Assembly: GCF_012926525.1 (NCBI RefSeq) | Contig: NZ_JABBNI010000063.1 | Coordinates: forward strand, 124,001 to 188,000 | Direction of reading: 5' to 3' | Source of the DNA: Clostridium muellerianum | GTDB lineage: Bacteria > Bacillota > Clostridia > Clostridiales > Clostridiaceae | DNA: 64,000 nt | Translations under genes and position numbers: made by a program | The notes under the pieces: generated by a model | Databases searched by the model: none | The model's input: only the letters and a program-made list of their open reading frames with translations | Told to the model about the DNA's origin: nothing | Part shown: positions 36,111 through 45,061 of the stretch, piece by piece | How positions within the stretch are numbered: position 1 is the stretch's first letter | How the letters are laid out: every line of letters begins with the position of its first letter

Positions 36111-36271
36111 TATAATTCTTCCTCCACGTAGTCCCTGTATCATACTTTTCAACTCCCTTACTACAGTATTCACAACTGAACCTTACAATAAAATTATAAC
36201 TTCATTTCCCTTGCTTTATCCAGTTCATAAATAATTCTGTAATAAACTTGTCTGATTTTACAGAAACAATT

Positions 36272-36323
36272 AAAAAGGATATTTTTATATTACATAAGCT
36301 ACATAATATAAAAATATCCTTTT
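36272..36323. terminator. bidirectional intrinsic terminator
   Basis: AAAAAGGATATTTTTATATTA/TAATATAAAAATATCCTTTT, about 20 paired bases around an 11-base loop. It ends the CD3324-type gene 4 bases after its stop codon on the minus strand. Confidence 0.9.
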
Positions 36324-36326
36324 AAG

Positions 36327-36602
36327 TTATATTAATTGTTTTTCTTCTCTAATTATTCTTCTAATACTGTCTTCCGTAAGAAAAAATTGCTTAGAAAGTT
36401 CTTTAGCAGATATACCTTCTTTATAGTTATTAAAAATTTCTCTGTTTCTTTTTTTTAAACTATTTTTTATACCACTATTTTCACCCCAAGCTTTTTTACT
36501 GCTTAACTTTCTAGGTATATATAAATAACCACCATCTACATACTGTTGAATTAATTCAATAACATACTGTGGCAATATATTTTGTGCTTTTTCATATTTC
36601 AT
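36327..36602 (-). CDS. CD3324-type helix-turn-helix protein
   Basis: 91 residues resembling the CD3324 family found across clostridia: MKYEKAQNILPQYVIELIQQYVDGGYLYIPRK, then KKAWGENSG and a C-terminal Mor/resolvase-like helix-turn-helix (EGISAKELSKQFFLTEDSIRRII, about residues 61-83). A small DNA-binding role is likely; targets are unknown. AGGAGC precedes the ATG. Confidence 0.75.
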   Translation of the reverse strand: MKYEKAQNILPQYVIELIQQYVDGGYLYIPRKLSSKKAWGENSGIKNSLKKRNREIFNNYKEGISAKELSKQFFLTEDSIRRIIREEKQLI

Positions 36603-36948
36603 AGCATTTGCTCCTATCTACTTTTAATTTGTAAATAAATGAAGCAAAGTCCACACAAAAATATTTTAGTGAAAGTTATTTAAATTCGGCTCCGAACAAA
36701 ACATTATCCTATATCTTCATGTAGTCTTTGCACGGAGCCTTGAACAACAGCACGTTTTACCATACATGTCATGCTTAATCCCTCTATTCATCTTAATATA
36801 TAATTACAAAATAATTTTATCATACATACATTTATTAAGTAAATATACGTTATTGGTTACTATGTATGTTAGGTTTTAATGGTGGAGGCAAATCATCTCC
36901 TTTGAAATCCACTACTCCATAATTAAATGAAACTGCCTACTTTATCTG
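36603..36948. other. intergenic region with inverted repeat and short dispersed repeat
   Basis: No gene is supported. It holds GGCTCCG (36688-36694) pairing perfectly with CGGAGCC (36733-36739) across a 38-base loop, and copy 1 of a ~30-nt repeat (36881-36910). A 22-codon minus-strand frame between the arms has no ribosome site. Confidence 0.4.
36881..36910. repeat. 30-nt dispersed repeat, copy 1 (GGTGGAGGCAAA...)
   Basis: 25 of 30 positions match 49561-49590. Both copies lie shortly after a minus-strand gene. GTGGA at its start can pair with TCCAC at 36907-36911. Confidence 0.55.
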
Positions 36949-38046
36949 CTATTTGCTTATTAAATTATTGGTATACACTTTATTTTTTAAATCAATTGTA
37001 ATAATCTTATCTTCAATAATATATCTTATTCTTCCATCACAAACAACAGTAGTATTTGTACTTATCTTATTAAAAGTATATGGAACAATCTTTAAAGTAT
37101 TTATTTCCTTAAAGGTATCTGCCTTGCCCTCCTCTCCCTCTCTGGAGAATCTACAGAAATATGCTCCCTTTCCTATCTCCTCTTTCAAGGGAACTGAATC
37201 ACCATTCTCATCAACAACATCATAATAATAATTTACATTCTTGTTATTTTCCCATGAACTAAACCCTTTTGAAGAACCTGAAATAAGTACTCTATCTGGT
37301 GTAATAGTAACATTATCTAAATAAAGTTTATTTTCACCTATTGCTATATTTTTATCTACCTTAATCACTTTAGTTAAGTAAAATCTGGATCTCTAACACC
37401 ACATTCCTTAGCTAAAATCGTGTTTATAACTTGTTGAATCATAAACAAAGCTAGTAGAAAACACTAACTTTACATCCTCCTTATTATTTGAGGATAAGCC
37501 CTTTCCTTCTACTTCAAGAATTATATTACTTTCTTTATTCTTTCCATCAATTTCTGCAACTCTATATCCAACATAATCAGAAGTTCTCTCAACCTTTTTA
37601 CCATTAAGATAAACATCTGGTACTAACTTAAGATGATCCTTAACAGTCTCATTTACCTCCTTATTAACATTAAGGTTAATAATAATCCTTGAATTATCCA
37701 TAAAAAACTCATTTAAAGTAAGCTTGGTACCCTTCCATTCCAAAGTTTTTCCTATTTGAGCTTCATACTTTCCTCCATTATTATTAATACCTAACCATGT
37801 AGTAATATTATATTTTAAGCTAGTTGCCACCGCTAAAACCTTATCTCCTTGTACACCTAGATTCACTACTAAAAGTAAAGCTGCTGCAGCCACTAAAATC
37901 TTCTTTTTACTCCAAAACACTTTTTTGCTTTTAGAATCTATAAATTTTTTCATCATTTTCTTCTTTTCAACTTCATTAACTTCTTCTATTGTATACTGTG
38001 AAAAATCTACCTCTACATTATTTAATAAGCTATACTCATCCTTCAT
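36949..38046 (-). pseudogene. anti-sigma-factor-like DUF4179 protein, disrupted by two frameshifts
   Basis: The N-terminal part (37408-38046, 212 codons) has a cytosolic segment, one membrane helix (ILVAAAALLLVVNLGVQG, about 49-66) and a DUF4179 domain with WLGINNNGGKYEAQIGKT. It stops after SYKHDFS. The next bases encode AKECGVRDPDFT in the +1 frame, then the original frame resumes with LTKVIKVDKNI and a DUF5643-like C-terminus (to 36949). So one gain/loss near 37418 and a compensating one near 37384 split the gene. It follows the ECF sigma gene, as these regulators do. It could be a true pseudogene, or a sequencing error. Confidence 0.75.
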
Positions 38047-38061
38047 AGATTATATCCCTCC

Positions 38062-38595
38062 TTATGACCTAGAAAATAATCTTCTTATCTTGCTCTTTGC
38101 TCTAGAAATTCTATTATATATTAGAGATGGTTTAATATTAAACTCTTCACTAATTTCCTTTATAGATTCTTCTTTTACAAAAAGCTTAATAAAAAACTGT
38201 TTATCCATTGGATTGAGGTTTTTAAGAATCTCCTCTGTTTCATACTCTAATTCATTTTTTAAAACTTCTTTTTCTATAGTAAAATCACTTTCTATATCTA
38301 TCTCAGATATATCAATATATTCAAGAGTTTTTAAATACTTTCTCTTATAATCAATAGCTTTGTACTTTGCTATTGCAGCTATCCAATTTTTTAAAAGATT
38401 CTTTTCTTTATTAAAACTAGCTATATTATTCCAAATTCCAAGGTACACATCATTAATACATTCTTCATGATACTGCGAAAGATTATATAAATGTTTTTTT
38501 ACTATAGCTTTTATTAATGCTGAATATTCATTAATAAGTAACTCCATACCTTTTTCATTTCTACTTTCTATTAACGAGTAAATTTCTTCATCCAT
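38062..38595 (-). CDS. ECF-type RNA polymerase sigma factor
   Basis: 177 residues with sigma region 2 (YHEECINDVYLGIWNNIASFN, then NWIAAIAKYKAIDYKRK) and region 4 (NPMDKQFFIKLFVKEESIKEISEEFNIKPSLIYNRISRAK). It lies 15 bases before the DUF4179 gene, the usual sigma/anti-sigma pairing in clostridia, where the membrane partner holds the sigma factor inactive. GAAAGGAG lies upstream of the ATG. If the partner is truly broken the sigma factor may be free. Confidence 0.85.
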   Translation of the reverse strand: MDEEIYSLIESRNEKGMELLINEYSALIKAIVKKHLYNLSQYHEECINDVYLGIWNNIASFNKEKNLLKNWIAAIAKYKAIDYKRKYLKTLEYIDISEIDIESDFTIEKEVLKNELEYETEEILKNLNPMDKQFFIKLFVKEESIKEISEEFNIKPSLIYNRISRAKSKIRRLFSRS

Positions 38596-38804
38596 GGTAA
38601 AATTTTCTCCTTTCTAAAGGACCCTTACACTTACTATTACGTATAAAACAAATGAAATTCTATCAAATAATAATCTTTTTTGTATCCTATAGTAACATTT
38701 TATAATAAAAAATATAGCTTTTAATAGATAAGCTAGGAGTATTTATTAATGCTAATTCAAAGATATGTGCATCAGAACAAGCTTTTATAATCCTTTAGAA
38801 TATT

Positions 38805-38840
38805 AAATACCACGTTGAATATTATTTCAACGTGGTATTT
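38805..38840. terminator. hairpin downstream of the TetR-controlled ABC operon
   Basis: AAATACCACGTTGAA/TTCAACGTGGTATTT, a perfect 15-bp stem with a six-base loop. T-runs are modest on both strands (ATTT...). Confidence 0.7.
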
Positions 38841-38953
38841 ATAAACCATTATTTTATTGACACATTTCTGTACATGCTTTTTACATTCTTATTAATGCCA
38901 AAGAATTTTAATCCTTCTTCTGCAAATAATAGCACATTAGTTTTAATCAAAAA

Positions 38954-39130
38954 CTAATGTAATTTCATAATATTAAAAATTGCAGTTAAAATAGCACATC
39001 CTCCAGCAATTACTACCCAATCCGGCCAGCGGCTTGACCTTCTGTTTTGTTTATTAACAATAATTCCAACAAAACCTATTAATAATAAAATTATTCCTAG
39101 TACACTCCCTAGGATAATACCAATTAACAT
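38954..39130 (-). CDS. small two-helix membrane protein, 58 aa
   Basis: The frame reads MLIGIILGSVLGIILLLIGF, then a basic loop (NKQNRRSSRWPDW) and a second helix (VVIAGGCAILTAIFNIM). GGGGGAAG precedes the ATG, 14 bases after the permease stop, so it belongs to the ABC operon. The function is unknown; it may be an accessory subunit. After the TAG stop the same frame continues open for 34 codons to a TAA at 38849. Confidence 0.65.
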   Translation of the reverse strand: MLIGIILGSVLGIILLLIGFVGIIVNKQNRRSSRWPDWVVIAGGCAILTAIFNIMKLH

Positions 39131-39144
39131 CTTGCTTCCCCCTT

Positions 39145-39837
39145 TTATATAGAATCCATTTGATTAATTTTTTTTATTATCTCCCTCACTACCAGGACAT
39201 CTAATGCAATGAGAATGCCTAATAAAATTAAACCTATTTCCAAACTACCACTCATGATCATATTTCCTACAGTGGCAGCAAACGCAAATGATGTAATAAT
39301 TGTAGTAGGCATTGATTTTTTTATAAAACCTACTGTCATAGAAAGAATACCTAGAGCACCAACAGTTAAAGCAGTTAATAAAATGCTTTGTAAAGTATTT
39401 AACAAGCAAAATGGAGTTAACGTGTCCCTAACAATTGGACTTATTAATTCGGTTATACTAAAAATAAATAAACACGCTACATTACTAAACATAAGCGCTA
39501 TAACCGTAAATAAGGTAACAAAACATACTTTAGCAAGGAAAATTTTGCTGCGACTTACAGGGTAGGAGAATAGTAGTACTAGTCTCTTTCCTATATAGTC
39601 TTCTATTACAATTCTAGAGTACATAACAGCAGAAAGTACAGTGAAAATAATCATACTCATGATACCTATAAATTTAAAGATATTAGAGTAACTTTGAAAT
39701 AAAGGATCTTTTTCAACTCTAGAAATTACAGAAATAAGATAGGTAAATCCTAAAAGGGCTATACACGAAACGATACTTGCTAAGACATAAGTTCTAATTT
39801 TAAACTTATGCATTTCTAAAGATATAAACTTAAACAT
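39145..39837 (-). CDS. ABC-2 type permease
   Basis: 230 residues, six membrane helices, with LLFSYPVSRSKIFLAKVCFV typical of ABC-2 permeases. The start overlaps the ATPase gene by 8 bases. With that ATPase it forms an exporter whose substrate is unknown, perhaps a toxic compound that also releases the TetR repressor upstream. Confidence 0.85.
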   Translation of the reverse strand: MFKFISLEMHKFKIRTYVLASIVSCIALLGFTYLISVISRVEKDPLFQSYSNIFKFIGIMSMIIFTVLSAVMYSRIVIEDYIGKRLVLLFSYPVSRSKIFLAKVCFVTLFTVIALMFSNVACLFIFSITELISPIVRDTLTPFCLLNTLQSILLTALTVGALGILSMTVGFIKKSMPTTIITSFAFAATVGNMIMSGSLEIGLILLGILIALDVLVVREIIKKINQMDSI

Positions 39838-40567
39838 ATTCTAATTTCTCCTTAATTTTTTGAAAAAAATATTCTTCAAGACTAGCATTTAAAGTTTGGG
39901 ATTTAACTTTTGCCATACTTACTTCATCAATAATCTTGCCATTTGCAATGATACCTATATTATCTGCAATGTGTTCTATATCGGTAAGAATATGACTAGA
40001 TATAAGAATGGTCATACCTTCATTTCTTACAAGATTAAGAAATAACTCTCTCATTTCTCGAATACCCATTGGATCAAGTCCATTTAGAGGTTCGTCTAAT
40101 ATAAGAAGCTTGGGCTGATGAATAATTGTCCGTGCAATACCTAGTCGCTGTCTCATTCCTAGAGAGAAGGTTGATACAGGCTTCCTATCTCTAGAAGGAA
40201 GTCCAACCATTTCTAGAGTTTTATCTATATCTATATTTTTCTTATTCATATATCCAAGATGCACTCTTAAATTTTCAACGGCAGATAAATGTTCATAAAA
40301 AATAGGTACTTCTATAATACTACCTATATTTCTTAAAACTTCACTACTATGAGAAGTTATATCTACCCCTAACACTTTTGCTGTTCCCGATGTAGGTGAG
40401 AGTAAACTCGACAACATCTTAAATACAGTGGTTTTTCCAGCACCATTCATGCCTAAAAACCCATAAATTGTACCCTGTTTTATATGCATAGAACAGTCTT
40501 TAATTACTTCTACCCCATCAAAAACTTTTCTTAATTTATCGGTTTCTACAATCCATTTATCACCCAT
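39830..40567 (-). CDS. ABC transporter ATPase of a TetR-controlled exporter
   Basis: 245 residues. Walker A GMNGAGKTT, signature FSLGMRQRLG, Walker B LLILDEPLNGLDPMG and the H-loop SSHILTDIEHI are intact. The unusual Met in Walker A (GMNGAGKT) is tolerated. GGAGGATACC precedes the ATG. A 17-bp operator (40614-40630) matching one in front of tetR lies 47 bases upstream. Confidence 0.9.
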   Translation of the reverse strand: MGDKWIVETDKLRKVFDGVEVIKDCSMHIKQGTIYGFLGMNGAGKTTVFKMLSSLLSPTSGTAKVLGVDITSHSSEVLRNIGSIIEVPIFYEHLSAVENLRVHLGYMNKKNIDIDKTLEMVGLPSRDRKPVSTFSLGMRQRLGIARTIIHQPKLLILDEPLNGLDPMGIREMRELFLNLVRNEGMTILISSHILTDIEHIADNIGIIANGKIIDEVSMAKVKSQTLNASLEEYFFQKIKEKLEYV

Positions 40568-40613
40568 ATTTAGGTATCCTCCAATTTAAATTTATTGTTT
40601 TTTATTTTTTAAT

Positions 40614-40630
40614 ACAAACCGTCGGTATGT
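40614..40630. promoter_or_regulatory. TetR-type operator before the ABC operon
   Basis: ACAAACCGTCGGTATGT, an almost perfect palindrome about its central T. It matches the tetR operator core at 14 of 17 positions. Confidence 0.75.
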
Positions 40631-40679
40631 ATGTACCTAAAAAATAAACTACCTTACATGGGTAGATTATTTTTCAATG

Positions 40680-41327
40680 TTACACTTCTTTCTCAAAAAT
40701 GTTCTCATAGTATTGTACACATTTATGTATAAATTCATCACTAATCAAGGAAATTCCCATAAAGTCAATTAAATTCTTTAGAAAATCTAATTTATCTAAA
40801 AACTCCTTCTTTGAAATTCTAAATATAGCCGGACTTAACCAAAAATTAAATAATAGCATAATAACTTCTGATGTAGCTTTGGGATTAACAACAGTTATTG
40901 ACTTATCATTTATACCTTCTTCAATTAATTTGGCAAGCATAGGAGCTGCATATTGCATAGTATCTTCAAGATGCTTAGCAATCATTCGATGATTTTTAGT
41001 AAGAGAAAGTGATAACTTATCATTAATCTGCTTATTTGTATCTGATATATTGTAAATAAGAATTTTTTGAATCTTTTCAAGACCATTTAAATCATGGTTT
41101 CTACATATTTCATTTAAATAAGTATTTTCTTTAAAACTCCTCTTACTTATTGTATCCATAATTTCTTCTTTGGACTTAAAATGATGATAAATCGCTCCCT
41201 TAGACATTCCTAAATTATTAACAATATCTTGAATGGTCGTTTTCTCATAGCCCTTTTCCATAAAAAGTTTTAAAGAAACATCTAATATTTGTTTTACTGT
41301 TTCTTCAGGATATTTGTTACGCGCCAC
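40680..41327 (-). CDS. TetR-family repressor
   Basis: About 215 residues. The N-terminal helix-turn-helix is typical (GYEKTTIQDIVNNLGMSKGAIYHHFKSKEEIM, about 26-57). The C-terminal ligand domain has no recognised specificity. I chose the GTG at 41327 (VARNKYPEET), six bases after AAGGAGGG; an upstream extension would cross the operator. It probably represses itself and the adjacent ABC operon through the two matched palindromes. Confidence 0.9.
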   Translation of the reverse strand: MARNKYPEETVKQILDVSLKLFMEKGYEKTTIQDIVNNLGMSKGAIYHHFKSKEEIMDTISKRSFKENTYLNEICRNHDLNGLEKIQKILIYNISDTNKQINDKLSLSLTKNHRMIAKHLEDTMQYAAPMLAKLIEEGINDKSITVVNPKATSEVIMLLFNFWLSPAIFRISKKEFLDKLDFLKNLIDFMGISLISDEFIHKCVQYYENIFEKEV

Positions 41328-41338
41328 AGAATCCCTCC

Positions 41339-41367
41339 TTACATACATACGGTTGGTATGTATGTAA
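41339..41367. promoter_or_regulatory. TetR operator before tetR
   Basis: TTACATACATAC-GGTTG-GTATGTATGTAA, perfect 12-bp arms around a five-base centre, directly upstream of the repressor's ribosome site. Confidence 0.8.
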
Positions 41368-41445
41368 TATATCATAAATTTAACTGAGTGTCAATAATAG
41401 GTAAATGTCGTTTTTCTACAATACATCTGGCATTATAAATAAAGG

Positions 41446-41484
41446 AATAGCCGTACCTCTAATTTGTCTAGAAGTACGGCTATT
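41446..41484. terminator. intrinsic terminator after the sugar-acid operon
   Basis: AATAGCCGTAC/GTACGGCTATT around a 17-base loop, 35 bases after the dehydratase stop codon and between it and tetR. Confidence 0.8.
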
Positions 41485-41518
41485 TATATCTTTTTTAATA
41501 GAACTTATTATAATACTA

Positions 41519-43174
41519 TTAATCTATATTTTTTAGTCTTTTTAGCACTGCTCCTTCTAATGCGGATCCAACTTGCTCTGCATAGCGTGGTAAAATTCCT
41601 TTACCACATTCTTTTTTAATAGGAGTCCATTTTAACTTTCTAGTTTCCATTTCTTTCTCAGAAACCTCTAATTCCATTATACCCTTTTTAAGATTTATTT
41701 TTATTGTATCTCCATCTTGAACAACAGCTATCGGCCCACATTCGGCCGCTTCTGGGCACATATATCCAACACTTAATCCACCACTTGCTCCTGAGAAACG
41801 TCCATCAGTAATTACTGCTGTATTAGGTATCTTTTTAAGTATCTCAGTTACACGATGTAATTCTCTCATACCTGGTCCACCTTTAGGACCTTCATACCTT
41901 ACAACAACTATGTGTCCAGGTCTAATTTTTCCTTCTTTATATGCCTTATGACATTCTTCTTCGCTATTAAATACGATACTTGTTCCTACAAAATCTCTTT
42001 GATCTTCAGGAACTGCTGAAGTTTTAACTAGTGCACCTTTTGGAGCTAAGTTTCCATAAAGAATTTGTATTCCATCAGAAGCTTGTATTGGTTTATCAAA
42101 AGTTCTTATTACATTTCTATCACCATCTTTTGTTAAGTCCAAAATTTCACCTACAGTTTTTCCATCCACTGTTACAACATCTAATTCTAAAAGAGTTCTT
42201 AACTCACGTAGAACAGAAGGTACTCCTCCAGCTCTATGAAGATCAACAACAGTTTGGTTTCCATTAGGAACTATTCCACAAAGTACTGGTGTTTTAGAAC
42301 TAATTTCAGAAAACTCATTCCATGGTAGCTCTAATTCAAGTTCTGCTGCTAAAGCTGGTAAATGTAATAATGCATTTAAAGAGCCCCCAATTGCAGTTAA
42401 TAAAACTATTGCATTCTTTAATGCTCCCTTGGTCATAATTTTTCTTGGTGTTATTCCCTTATCTACTAGTTTCATAACCTCAATTCCTGAATTTCTTGCT
42501 GCAAATCTTCTAAAGCTTGTACCAGCTGGTATTAAACTAGTTCCTGACAGCATCATTCCAAGTGCTTCAGCTAAGACATTCATTGTATTAGCTGTTCCTA
42601 AGAATGGGCATATTCCGGGGCCAGTATAATACTTTAACGTTCCTTCTATCAATTCACGTTCTGTTATTTCACCGCTTAAAAATTTAGAACGTAATTCTTT
42701 TGAATCCTGTGGTGTAATTTCAGGAATACATGGACCTGCTGTAACAATAGTTGTTGGAACATTTACCCGTGCTGCAGCTTGAAGCATAGCAGGTGTTATC
42801 TTATCACAAGCAGTTAACATAACCATTCCATCAAATACACCTTCTCCAACTACCATTGCCTCAACAGAATCTGCAATAATTTCTCTATGAGGCAGGCAGT
42901 ATCTCATACCTGGATGCCCTTGTGCAATTCCATCACACATGGCTATAGTATTAAATTCTATAGGTTCTCCACCAGCTTCACGAACACCCTTTTTTACTTC
43001 TTCAGCCAATTGTCTTAAAGGCTCATGGCCTGGGCATACTTCATTCCAGCTGTTGCAAATAGCAATTAAAGGTTTGCTATCTAAAGCATCTATTGATATT
43101 CCTGCTGAAGCAAGATGTGCTTTTGAAATAGCCCTCTGAAAAGGTTCTAATTTATCAATTGCTCTTTGTATCAT
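41519..43174 (-). CDS. IlvD/Edd-family dehydratase, probably for a sugar acid
   Basis: 551 residues. Iron-sulfur and Mg sites are recognisable: NTIAMCDGIAQGH, TACDKITPAMLQAA (cluster Cys and Mg-Lys), GPGICPFLGTANTM (cluster Cys) and TDGRFSGASGGLSVGY. The plain call would be dihydroxy-acid dehydratase IlvD. However, its sequence differs from usual clostridial IlvD (for example VCPGHEPL instead of IPGHxHL, ACDKITPAML instead of NCDKIVPGML) and the gene lies after PTS and KDPG-aldolase genes. Dehydration of an aldonate (phosphate) to a 2-keto-3-deoxy acid is therefore more likely than branched-chain synthesis. It is the last gene of the operon. Confidence 0.75.
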   Translation of the reverse strand: MIQRAIDKLEPFQRAISKAHLASAGISIDALDSKPLIAICNSWNEVCPGHEPLRQLAEEVKKGVREAGGEPIEFNTIAMCDGIAQGHPGMRYCLPHREIIADSVEAMVVGEGVFDGMVMLTACDKITPAMLQAAARVNVPTTIVTAGPCIPEITPQDSKELRSKFLSGEITERELIEGTLKYYTGPGICPFLGTANTMNVLAEALGMMLSGTSLIPAGTSFRRFAARNSGIEVMKLVDKGITPRKIMTKGALKNAIVLLTAIGGSLNALLHLPALAAELELELPWNEFSEISSKTPVLCGIVPNGNQTVVDLHRAGGVPSVLRELRTLLELDVVTVDGKTVGEILDLTKDGDRNVIRTFDKPIQASDGIQILYGNLAPKGALVKTSAVPEDQRDFVGTSIVFNSEEECHKAYKEGKIRPGHIVVVRYEGPKGGPGMRELHRVTEILKKIPNTAVITDGRFSGASGGLSVGYMCPEAAECGPIAVVQDGDTIKINLKKGIMELEVSEKEMETRKLKWTPIKKECGKGILPRYAEQVGSALEGAVLKRLKNID

Positions 43175-43312
43175 ATCTTATTCCTCCATAATATAAAATC
43201 ACATAATTTTATCATCCCTATTTACTAGGATTATTCTGTGTTACAATAAACTGCTGTAAAATCCTCCTACATCAGTCTTACAGCAATTCATACTAAATAT
43301 CAAACTCAATTA

Positions 43313-44671
43313 TTATACAACTGATTCTTCTGTTTTACCTTGTCTTTTCTTTTTTGATTCTATATAAAGCCAGATTGCCCCAAACGCTATAAAGAATATA
43401 GGTAAAGTTATAACTAAATTACCTGTAAATACTTTATATACTATGAAACTTAAAGTTAAACTTGTTGCTGAGAATGTAGAAATAAGAGCTCCTCCTGCCA
43501 TTCCTAAGTTTATACCTGAAGATTTTGCAAGTTCTGTGAGTACTGGTGCACAGTGAGTACCTGCTAGTAATATTGCTGCCATACATACTAATCCTATAAT
43601 AATACTCTTTATCAAGTTTCCGCCAGCTAGTGCTACTACTAAAGCTACTCTGAAAGGAACAACTGCTAAATCAGCAAAAGGTAGTACTCTGTTGCCTGGA
43701 AGAACTACTGCCATAGCGATAGTTAAAGGGATTATTATTAAAGCTGTTGTAATAACTTCTGGATTTCCTACTACTACTGCAGCATCTAATCCAATTAAGA
43801 ACTTTCTTCCCTTGAATTTTTCTTTTGTTAACTTCTTAGCTGATTCTGATATTGGCATTAAACCTTCCATAAATAGTGCAGTCATTTTAGGTATAAGTAC
43901 CATTACTGCCGCCATATTAACTGCTATAGAAAGTATCTTAGTTATATCATATCTAGCTAGAGCTCCAATAGCTCCACCTAGAATAAGTCCCATCATCATT
44001 GGTTCTCCAAAGAAACCTAAATATTTCTTAGCATCTTTAACACTAAAGTTTATTTTATTTAAACCCGGAATTGCATTTAATAGCATATTTAAAGGTACTG
44101 CTATAACAAGAGATGAAAGAGCTGATACTGTTGGAAGTGACACTCCTGGCAAACCAAAGTAATCGCTTACAAGATGTTCTGTCCAATCTGACATTTTAAA
44201 TATAACTACTGCCATAGTTAAACTTGCCAAAACACCTATAACAACATTTTTTGTAACAAAATAAGTCATTATTCCAACTATAGCCATGTGGTGATAGTTC
44301 CATATATCAACATCTAGCGTATTTGTTACTTTTAAGATAAGCATTACTATATTAACTGCTAGTATTCCAAATATTAGTATTGGTATTATTGGTGATGACC
44401 ATGTTATTGCTGCAATTGAACCCCAACCAACATCTAGTGCATCTAGCTTAATTCCAATAAGTTTAACCATATCCTTAGCTGCAGGACCAAGATTTGATGA
44501 AAGAAGTCCTATTACTAAATTAATACCTGCAAAGCCTATACCTACTGTTAATCCAGATCTAAAGGCTTTTATAGGTTTAACTCTAAATATAAGTCCTATG
44601 ATAAATATGATTACTGGGAGCATAACTATAGCTCCTGCTTTTAATAAAGTGTTAAATATATTAAATAACAT
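43313..44671 (-). CDS. galactitol-family PTS EIIC (GatC type)
   Basis: 452 residues and about 11-12 membrane segments, with LLKAGAIVMLPVIIFIIGLIFR at the start and NVVIGVLASLTMAVVIFKMSDW and AIPGLNKINFSVKDAKKYLG later, all GatC-like. It is the sugar channel that accepts phosphate from the EIIB next to it. Its substrate in this operon is inferred to be a sugar acid from the aldolase and dehydratase. AAAGGAGG lies before the ATG. Confidence 0.9.
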   Translation of the reverse strand: MLFNIFNTLLKAGAIVMLPVIIFIIGLIFRVKPIKAFRSGLTVGIGFAGINLVIGLLSSNLGPAAKDMVKLIGIKLDALDVGWGSIAAITWSSPIIPILIFGILAVNIVMLILKVTNTLDVDIWNYHHMAIVGIMTYFVTKNVVIGVLASLTMAVVIFKMSDWTEHLVSDYFGLPGVSLPTVSALSSLVIAVPLNMLLNAIPGLNKINFSVKDAKKYLGFFGEPMMMGLILGGAIGALARYDITKILSIAVNMAAVMVLIPKMTALFMEGLMPISESAKKLTKEKFKGRKFLIGLDAAVVVGNPEVITTALIIIPLTIAMAVVLPGNRVLPFADLAVVPFRVALVVALAGGNLIKSIIIGLVCMAAILLAGTHCAPVLTELAKSSGINLGMAGGALISTFSATSLTLSFIVYKVFTGNLVITLPIFFIAFGAIWLYIESKKKRQGKTEESVV

Positions 44672-44703
44672 TTAATACTCCTCCTTTTTTGGGGGTAAAT
44701 GCT

Positions 44704-44982
44704 TTATTTTAAAGCATTTACTATTTCTTCAAGTGTTTCTTCTTCACCTATTCCAGTTAATAGTGATATAGCTCCTATTGTTGGAATATTTACTTCTCCA
44801 CCAGTAAATTTACCTGTAGTAACTAGTAAATCGAAATCTGAAGCCTTTGATTCTACCTCTAAAAGTTTACATTGAGATATTGATACATCTACACCATTCT
44901 CTTCACAAGCCTCTCTAATTTTGGTTGCTACCACTGTTGATGTTGCTATTCCATTTCCACATGCTACTAATACCCTTTTCAT
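44704..44982 (-). CDS. galactitol-family PTS EIIB
   Basis: 92 residues. The phospho-cysteine loop is VACGNGIATSTVVATK, Cys near residue 8. GatB-type single-domain EIIB takes phosphate from EIIA and passes it to the sugar at EIIC. AGGAGGAA precedes the ATG. EIIC follows 32 bases on. Confidence 0.9.
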   Translation of the reverse strand: MKRVLVACGNGIATSTVVATKIREACEENGVDVSISQCKLLEVESKASDFDLLVTTGKFTGGEVNIPTIGAISLLTGIGEEETLEEIVNALK

Positions 44983-45061
44983 TTTAAATTCCTCCTAAGT
45001 TTATATATTTATTTCATATTTTGTTCTACTTTAAAACTTTATTAAATATACCACTAAACTT

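Noticed and set aside
36700-36800. 22-codon minus-strand peptide between the GGCTCCG arms
   Set aside because: No ribosome binding site and the frame overlaps the inverted repeat; probably chance.
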